64,000 bases of DNA, from NCBI GenBank assembly GCA_039033855.1, contig JBCCBV010000010.1, forward strand, positions 44,827 through 108,826, given 5' to 3'. How positions within the stretch are numbered: the stretch's first letter is position 1; every line of letters starts with the position of its first letter. A program made the position numbers and the translations under genes. The stretch comes from JBCCBV01 sp039033855. GTDB lineage: Bacteria > Planctomycetota > Phycisphaerae > Phycisphaerales > Phycisphaeraceae. Below are positions 58,377 through 64,000 of the stretch, piece after piece. The notes under the pieces are model-generated. The model ran no database searches. It was given only the letters and a program-made list of their open reading frames with translations, and was not told the origin of the DNA.

Positions 58377-59633
58377 TCACGCGTGCAAGAACTTGCGCGG
58401 CATCGCCGCGTTCAGCCGGCATAGCAGCTCGTAGCTCGAACTCTTGGCGAGCGCGGCGACCTGGGGCACGCTGTTGGGCTCGCCCGGCCGGTTGGCATAG
58501 AGCTCGACCTCGGCGTCGCGCAGCGGTCCCAGCTCGGCCGAGGCGGTGTCGTCGACCAAGTCGGTCAGGTCGATGGTGATCTGGTCCATGTTGACCTTGC
58601 CGAGCACCTTGCAGTGGCCGCCGGGCCGCCCGTCGCGCGGGGCGACGTAGACCTGCCCTTTGTTGGTGAGAGAGATCGGGTAGCCGTCGCCATAGCCGAT
58701 GGGCACGACGCCGACGATCGAATCGCGCTTGAGCTTGTGCGTGGCGTTGTAGCCCACGGGCGTGCGCCGGGCGTACCGCTGGACGTGCACCACCCGGCTG
58801 ACCCACCGCACCGCGTGCTGCAACGGCTCGGGGGTGTCCAGGGGCGTGGAGTCTTCGGTGGCGCTCATGCGTTCGGGCCCGTAGCCGAACACGCCGATGC
58901 CGCAGCGAACCATGTCGAGGCGGTAGCGCGGGTCGCGCAACACGCCCGTGGTCGCGGCCGCGTGGACCAGCGCGTCGTCGGGCAGCGCCTGGGCGTGTTC
59001 TTCGAGCAGCGCCGCCAGGCGCTCGTGCTGGTCGAGCGTCATGCCCGGGTCGGTGTCGGCCGACGCGAAGTGCGTGTACACCCCCGCCACCTTGACGTAG
59101 GCCTTGCCGGCGGCGGCCCGGAGCACGTCCCCAAACTGTTCGGGCGACAGCCCGCCACGCGACATCCCCGTGTCCACATACAGCTGCACGGGCATCTGCA
59201 TGCCAAAGGTCCGGCCGAGCTTGGCCACGGCCTCGAACTGGTCCTTCTCATGGATCGTCAGGTGCAGCCGCCCGGCCACCGCGGCGCGGTAGAGCGCATC
59301 GGTCCGGCTGAGCTCCCACACCGGCATCAAAATAAGGATCGGCGCCTGGATCGCCCCGAGCACCAACTGCTCGGCCTCTTCCGGGCTGTAGACGCAGAGC
59401 ATCCGGGCGCCCGACTTGACCAGCCGGTGAGCGATGGGCACGGCGCCCAGGCCGTAGCCGTCTTTCTTGACCGCCGCGGAAAACGCCGCCGGCGCCGCCA
59501 TCCGCCCCAGCACGCGGGCGTTGTGGCCGAGCGCTTCGAGATCAACCTCGACCCGGGTGATCGACGAACGATCCGGGCCTGCTTCGCGATGGACGGCCGG
59601 CGGGATCGTCACGGGTCCATGAAGTTCTACCAT
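58377..59633 (-). CDS. alr: Alanine racemase
   Basis: A PLP enzyme making D-alanine for peptidoglycan. The 418-residue protein has the PLP lysine in FSAAVKKDGYGLGA (Lys at about 56), YVDTGMSRGGLSPEQF, DMVRCGIGVFGYGPE, the catalytic tyrosine in RTPVGYNATHKLKRDSIVGVVPIGYGDGYP, and KVLGKVNMDQITIDLTDL, the C-terminal domain signature. Its presence supports a peptidoglycan-containing envelope, in agreement with the amidase at 19142. Several start codons are possible in the 60 bases upstream; 59633 is chosen because the coding character begins there. Confidence 0.95.
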   Translation of the reverse strand: MVELHGPVTIPPAVHREAGPDRSSITRVEVDLEALGHNARVLGRMAAPAAFSAAVKKDGYGLGAVPIAHRLVKSGARMLCVYSPEEAEQLVLGAIQAPILILMPVWELSRTDALYRAAVAGRLHLTIHEKDQFEAVAKLGRTFGMQMPVQLYVDTGMSRGGLSPEQFGDVLRAAAGKAYVKVAGVYTHFASADTDPGMTLDQHERLAALLEEHAQALPDDALVHAAATTGVLRDPRYRLDMVRCGIGVFGYGPERMSATEDSTPLDTPEPLQHAVRWVSRVVHVQRYARRTPVGYNATHKLKRDSIVGVVPIGYGDGYPISLTNKGQVYVAPRDGRPGGHCKVLGKVNMDQITIDLTDLVDDTASAELGPLRDAEVELYANRPGEPNSVPQVAALAKSSSYELLCRLNAAMPRKFLHA

Positions 59634-59947
59634 GACCACGCATCCTTCGGATACCATGCAACGGCAAGCGGCCCTGACGCCCCGCCAGACCGGCCGGGAT
59701 GGGGCCACCGGCGTGCCTATCGGCATGCTGGGCGGACGCCCCCGAACCGGGATGAACGCCCCGACGTCAGGGTCCGAATCGACCCGGGAGTTACGCCATC
59801 CACCCGGCGTAAACAACGCTCCGGAGACGCCTGCCCCAGGCGCAACCGGTCCCGGGACGACCCGACCCCTATTTACCGGACCCCAGGGCGGCCCCGCCGA
59901 TGCCCCCCCGGCTCTTTGTTCCCCCCGGCGGGCCTGATGGACCTCCT
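59634..59947. other. Divergent intergenic region, 314 bp
   Basis: This stretch lies between alr and the DEAD-box helicase gene and must hold both promoters. No RNA motif, palindromic repeat or clear promoter is recognisable. An in-frame ATG at 59900 and a GTG at 59948 are alternative helicase starts. Confidence 0.55.
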
Positions 59948-61480
59948 GTGACCGACTCGCACGCGACTCCACCCTCCGCCGCCATGCCTACCGAGCCCAC
60001 CCCCGAAATGACCGACGCGCAAGACACCCCGGACACCCCGGAAGCGCCCGGCGCCCATGACGCTGCCGACGCGCCCAATACGCCGGACACGCCCGCCGCT
60101 CCTGACACCGCCGACACGGCTGACACCGCCGACACGCCGGACGTCCCCACCAAGCGTTTCGACGAACTCGGGCTGTCCGAGCCGGTCCTGCGCGGCATCG
60201 CCGAGCACGGCTTCGAGTTCCCCACCGACATCCAGGCCGAGCTGATCCCCAAGATCCTCGACGGGCTCGACGCCATCGGCCAGGCCCGCACCGGCACGGG
60301 CAAAACCGCGGCGTTCGGCCTGCCGATCCTCTCCCAGCTCGAACCCACCCACGCGGCCCAGGCCATCGTGCTGGGCCCGACGCGCGAGCTCGCCGCACAG
60401 ATCGCCGCGGAGCTCGAACACCTCGGCCGTTACACCGGCATCGGGGTGGTCTCGATCATCGGCGGGGAGTCCATGCGGAACCAGCAGAGGCTCCTGGAGA
60501 CCGGCGGGCACATCGTGGTCGGCACCCCGGGCCGTGTGCTCGACCTGCTCGGCCGGGGCGAGCTGTCGTTCAAGCACGTGAAGTACGCCGTGCTCGATGA
60601 AGTCGACCGGATGCTCGACATCGGCTTCCGCGACGATATCCGCAAGATCCTGGGCGCGATCAAGACCGAGCACCAAACGGTCTTTGTGTCCGCGACGGTC
60701 GACGACGACATCGAAAAGCTCGGCCGGCGCTTCATGAAAGCCGAAGCGATCAACGTCAACGTCGTGTCCGGCTCGCTGACCGTGGCCCGGGTCGATCAGA
60801 AGTACTACTCGGTCGAGCGTTGGGACAAGCGTGCGCTCCTGCTGATGATGCTCAAGCGCGAGAAGCCGCCCGCCACGGTGGTGTTCTGCCGGACCAAGGC
60901 CACGGTGCGCAAGGTGACCGAATACCTGCGCGACAAGGGCCTGAGCGTCCGCGAGATCCACGGCGACCTCCACCAGACCAAGCGCAACAAAGTGATGGGC
61001 GCCATGCGCGACGGCAACGTCGACGTGCTGGTGGCCTCGGACCTGGCGGCCCGCGGGCTCGACATCGACCACATCACCCACGTGATCAACTACGACCTGC
61101 CCGACGACCCGGAGGTGTATATCCACCGCATCGGCCGTACCGCCCGGGCCGGGCGACGGGGCGTGGCCTGGTCGTACGTGGCGCCCGATCAGGGCCAGCT
61201 CCTGACCGAGATCGAGAAGCTCACCGGCGCGCTGATCGAAGCCGACACCTACCCGGCGTTTAAGCCCGGGCGCGTACCGGAAGACATCCGCGACGAACGC
61301 GACCGCGCCGCCAAGCGCGGGGCCGGCGGCGCCTCCACCCCGGGCGCCCGCGTGGCCGGGGCGGTCGACACGCAAGACCTCGCCGACGAGGAACTCAAGA
61401 AGATGTTCCCCAACGGTGTGATCCCCAAGAACCTGCCGGCCAAGACGCTGGGCTCGCGCTTCAAGCGCCGCGGGCGGTAA
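59948..61480 (+). CDS. DEAD-box-family RNA helicase (DEVD variant)
   Basis: An ATP-dependent RNA helicase, 510 residues from the GTG at 59948. It shows the Q motif FPTDIQAELIPKIL, motif I ARTGTGKTAAF, Ia PTRELAAQ, Ib TPGRVLDLL, motif II VLDEVDRML (DEVD instead of DEAD), motif III SATV, VVFCRTK, motif V ASDLAARGLDIDHI and motif VI HRIGRTARAGR. The first 70 residues are acidic and repetitive (DTADTADTADTPD), the C-terminus basic. The true start is uncertain: GTG 59948, ATG 59900 and ATG 59984 are all in frame. Its role is probably ribosome assembly or mRNA turnover. Confidence 0.92.
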   Translation: MTDSHATPPSAAMPTEPTPEMTDAQDTPDTPEAPGAHDAADAPNTPDTPAAPDTADTADTADTPDVPTKRFDELGLSEPVLRGIAEHGFEFPTDIQAELIPKILDGLDAIGQARTGTGKTAAFGLPILSQLEPTHAAQAIVLGPTRELAAQIAAELEHLGRYTGIGVVSIIGGESMRNQQRLLETGGHIVVGTPGRVLDLLGRGELSFKHVKYAVLDEVDRMLDIGFRDDIRKILGAIKTEHQTVFVSATVDDDIEKLGRRFMKAEAINVNVVSGSLTVARVDQKYYSVERWDKRALLLMMLKREKPPATVVFCRTKATVRKVTEYLRDKGLSVREIHGDLHQTKRNKVMGAMRDGNVDVLVASDLAARGLDIDHITHVINYDLPDDPEVYIHRIGRTARAGRRGVAWSYVAPDQGQLLTEIEKLTGALIEADTYPAFKPGRVPEDIRDERDRAAKRGAGGASTPGARVAGAVDTQDLADEELKKMFPNGVIPKNLPAKTLGSRFKRRGR

Positions 61481-61508
61481 GCCGCGTGTGGAAAACGGCA
61501 AACGCCGG

Positions 61509-62957
61509 TCAATCGCCCAGGCCCGTTGTTTGCGGGGCCGGCTGTCGATAGCCGCAGCTCGGCCGGGGCTTTTCCAGCAGCAGGTACAGCGCGTTGTCGA
61601 TGAACGTGGGGTGGCGCGTGAGCGCCATGTGGTCGGTCGGCAGGAACGTTACCGCGTCGTATCGGATGGGCGTGAGCAGGCGTGGGCTGGGGTCTTCTTG
61701 ACCGAGCCGTTCATCCATGAGCGCGCTGGCGCGGGTGACGGTGGCGTCGCCGGGATCGAACGACACCGGCTCAAGGCCGCGCCCCGCCGCGGTCGGCCGG
61801 GCCACCGCCGGCGTCGGGATGCCGTCGCCAGCGAACAACTGCATCACCAGGTCGTCCGGCGAGTCGGCGGCGAAGTCCAGCAGATCGTGCACGCGCCGGG
61901 CCTCGGTCAAGCAGCGTTCAAGATGCTCCATGGCCACCCGCCGGCGGGCATCGGCAGTATCGACATCGGGCATCAGCACCCGCAGCGTGGCGTCGGCGTT
62001 GGGGTCGGCCAGGCCCCATCGGCGGTCGATCCACAGCTCGGGGTCGAACGCGTCGAGCGCCGCACCGTTGCGATCGACCAGGCGCTTATGCCGTGTGCGC
62101 GTCATCAGTTGATAGAGCGCGGGCATGCTCGCCACGATGGCCGGGCTGTAGCCGGGGTACACCGGGGTCTTGGGCAAGCCAACCTGCAAACGCTCCATGG
62201 CCGTAAGCGAGCCGGCGTTGGGCGTGCCCACCATCAGCACGTGCTCGACCTTTTTGGCGCCCGACCAATCCAGCTTCGGCTTGCCCGACGCGGGCAACCC
62301 CTGCTGGCCGTAGCGCAGGAAGTAACGCAGCACCACGCCGCCCATCGAGTGCGCTACGACGTCGACTTTCACCGGCCGGCCACAGTCGGCCTCGACCTCG
62401 AGCCAGTTGGTCACCAGGTCGATCAGCCGGCCGAGCCGGGCCGCGTTATCCGGCACGGTGCGACGCCAGTCGTAGTCGAACTCAAAGCAGGTCCCGATGA
62501 CGTCCGGCCCGTAGTCGAGCACCGAACGCGCGGGGTTGCCCTCGGGGTTCAGGTACCCGCCCACGCCCATCAGCGTGAGAATCTGCTCGTACGCCCGCAC
62601 CGCCACCGGCAGGCCCCAGGCCCGGCCGCGGACCTTGCCCATCGTGCCGTCGGGCTCGAGGTTCCGGCTGAACTCTGACAGCGTGGCCGCGTCCTCGCCC
62701 ATCGGGTGCGCAATCGCGCGGGCTTGCTCGGGGAACTGGGAATCGGCAAAGCCGCCCACCCGCTCGGGCCCGCCCCACATCGACGGGCCGCCGCAGGGCA
62801 TCGACAAGCGCGAGCCCATGACCCCGGGGATCAGCACCACCGGGTTGCGGGTCGACGCGTCTTGCCGCACCGCCCTGCCGTAGATGCCCGCCAGGTCCGG
62901 GCCCACCAGCGTGGCCGCCGCCGAAGCCGCCCGACGTGCCATGCCCTTGAACGCCAT
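61509..62957 (-). CDS. LCAT-like lipase/acyltransferase
   Basis: A 482-residue alpha/beta hydrolase resembling lecithin:cholesterol acyltransferase-type and related lipases. The N-terminus has NPVVLIPGVMGSRLSMP (oxyanion loop), then EFDYDWRRTVPDNAARLGRLIDLV and the nucleophile elbow VDVVAHSMGGVVLRYFL. PTDHMALTRHPTFIDNAL near the end probably supplies the catalytic His. No signal peptide or lipobox is seen, so it is probably cytoplasmic or peripheral. An AAGGAA ribosome-binding site precedes the ATG at 62957. Substrate unknown. Confidence 0.85.
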   Translation of the reverse strand: MAFKGMARRAASAAATLVGPDLAGIYGRAVRQDASTRNPVVLIPGVMGSRLSMPCGGPSMWGGPERVGGFADSQFPEQARAIAHPMGEDAATLSEFSRNLEPDGTMGKVRGRAWGLPVAVRAYEQILTLMGVGGYLNPEGNPARSVLDYGPDVIGTCFEFDYDWRRTVPDNAARLGRLIDLVTNWLEVEADCGRPVKVDVVAHSMGGVVLRYFLRYGQQGLPASGKPKLDWSGAKKVEHVLMVGTPNAGSLTAMERLQVGLPKTPVYPGYSPAIVASMPALYQLMTRTRHKRLVDRNGAALDAFDPELWIDRRWGLADPNADATLRVLMPDVDTADARRRVAMEHLERCLTEARRVHDLLDFAADSPDDLVMQLFAGDGIPTPAVARPTAAGRGLEPVSFDPGDATVTRASALMDERLGQEDPSPRLLTPIRYDAVTFLPTDHMALTRHPTFIDNALYLLLEKPRPSCGYRQPAPQTTGLGD

Positions 62958-63247
62958 AACCGGGGTTCCTTTGCCCGCCGACGCCGGCCCGCGGGGGCGT
63001 GCCGGATCGTCTTGGGCAGGCAGGCAGTCTATCCGCCGGACATCGACCTTCCGGCCATGCAATCAGGCCGTAACACACCGGGGCCGAAGCCCGTCCGATG
63101 AAAGACCCGACCGCTTCGATACACTCGCGCCCATTCAACACGCCCCGGCCGCGGACCATTCCCCCAACCCGGTCCACCGGGCGTGCTCCTTCTCGCATCG
63201 CCGGCCCCCGCAAAGAGGCGCACCGGCCCACTTTGGAGACCCTTCTG

Positions 63248-64000
<753 letters not shown>

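Overview
The window is GC-rich, densely packed chromosomal DNA with 52 intact or near-intact protein genes, one of them running off the right edge. No rRNA, tRNA, phage, plasmid or CRISPR locus is visible. The gene content suggests a member of the Planctomycetota, probably class Phycisphaerae. Pointers are a HYExAFE-type protein, zinc-ribbon membrane proteins with the CPRCGYDL signature, a DUF4034-like secreted protein, an NxxGxxAF-repeat secreted protein with a VPAPG-type C-terminal anchor, and ValRS/IleRS variants with the insert pattern I associate with that class. This placement is an inference from remembered families; no search was run.

Layout. 0-8 kb: GT2-GtrA glycosyltransferase, thiC under a TPP riboswitch, recX, a second glycosyltransferase, and a PIN-PhoH protein. 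8-13 kb: galM, then a minus-strand leuA operon in which three GNAT acetyltransferases overlap end to end, preceded by a possible leucine-rich leader peptide. 13-18 kb: sulfotransferase, GT-A-like protein, and monomeric isocitrate dehydrogenase. 17.6-18.6 kb: a REP/RAYT locus, with a TTG-started transposase between two inverted pairs of REP palindromes (REP-A). 18.5-31 kb: membrane protein, amidase, nitrilase, large secreted protein, PEP-CTERM-like protein coupled to hemL, SOUL protein, serA, and a GH44-like lipoprotein that appears to lack both catalytic glutamates. 31-40 kb: small regulator and zinc-ribbon proteins, ileS, HYExAFE, hisS, a methyltransferase, and rsmD. 40-48 kb: ffh, a membrane protein, valS, nnrE. 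48-64 kb: ispF, a sigma-54 activator, pgi, dus, a low-GC hypothetical protein, a coiled-coil exported protein, an M29 peptidase, hydrolases, alr, a DEAD-box helicase, an LCAT-like lipase and a truncated membrane protein.

The most unusual object is valS. Its open frame carries a complete REP-associated (Y1/HUH) transposase-like domain of about 157 residues, bounded on both sides by inverted copies of a second REP family (REP-B) that are themselves translated. REP-B also occurs upstream of the membrane protein at 41.9 kb and as an inverted pair after dus, where the dus 3' end is duplicated. REP-B copies share a hairpin with tandem GA mismatches and usually a GNRA-type loop, and one copy shows compensatory stem changes. 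Two REP systems, one with a free transposase and one with a transposase embedded in an aminoacyl-tRNA synthetase, therefore lie within 36 kb.

The last ~100 bases contain long C runs that look like a sequencing or assembly artefact.
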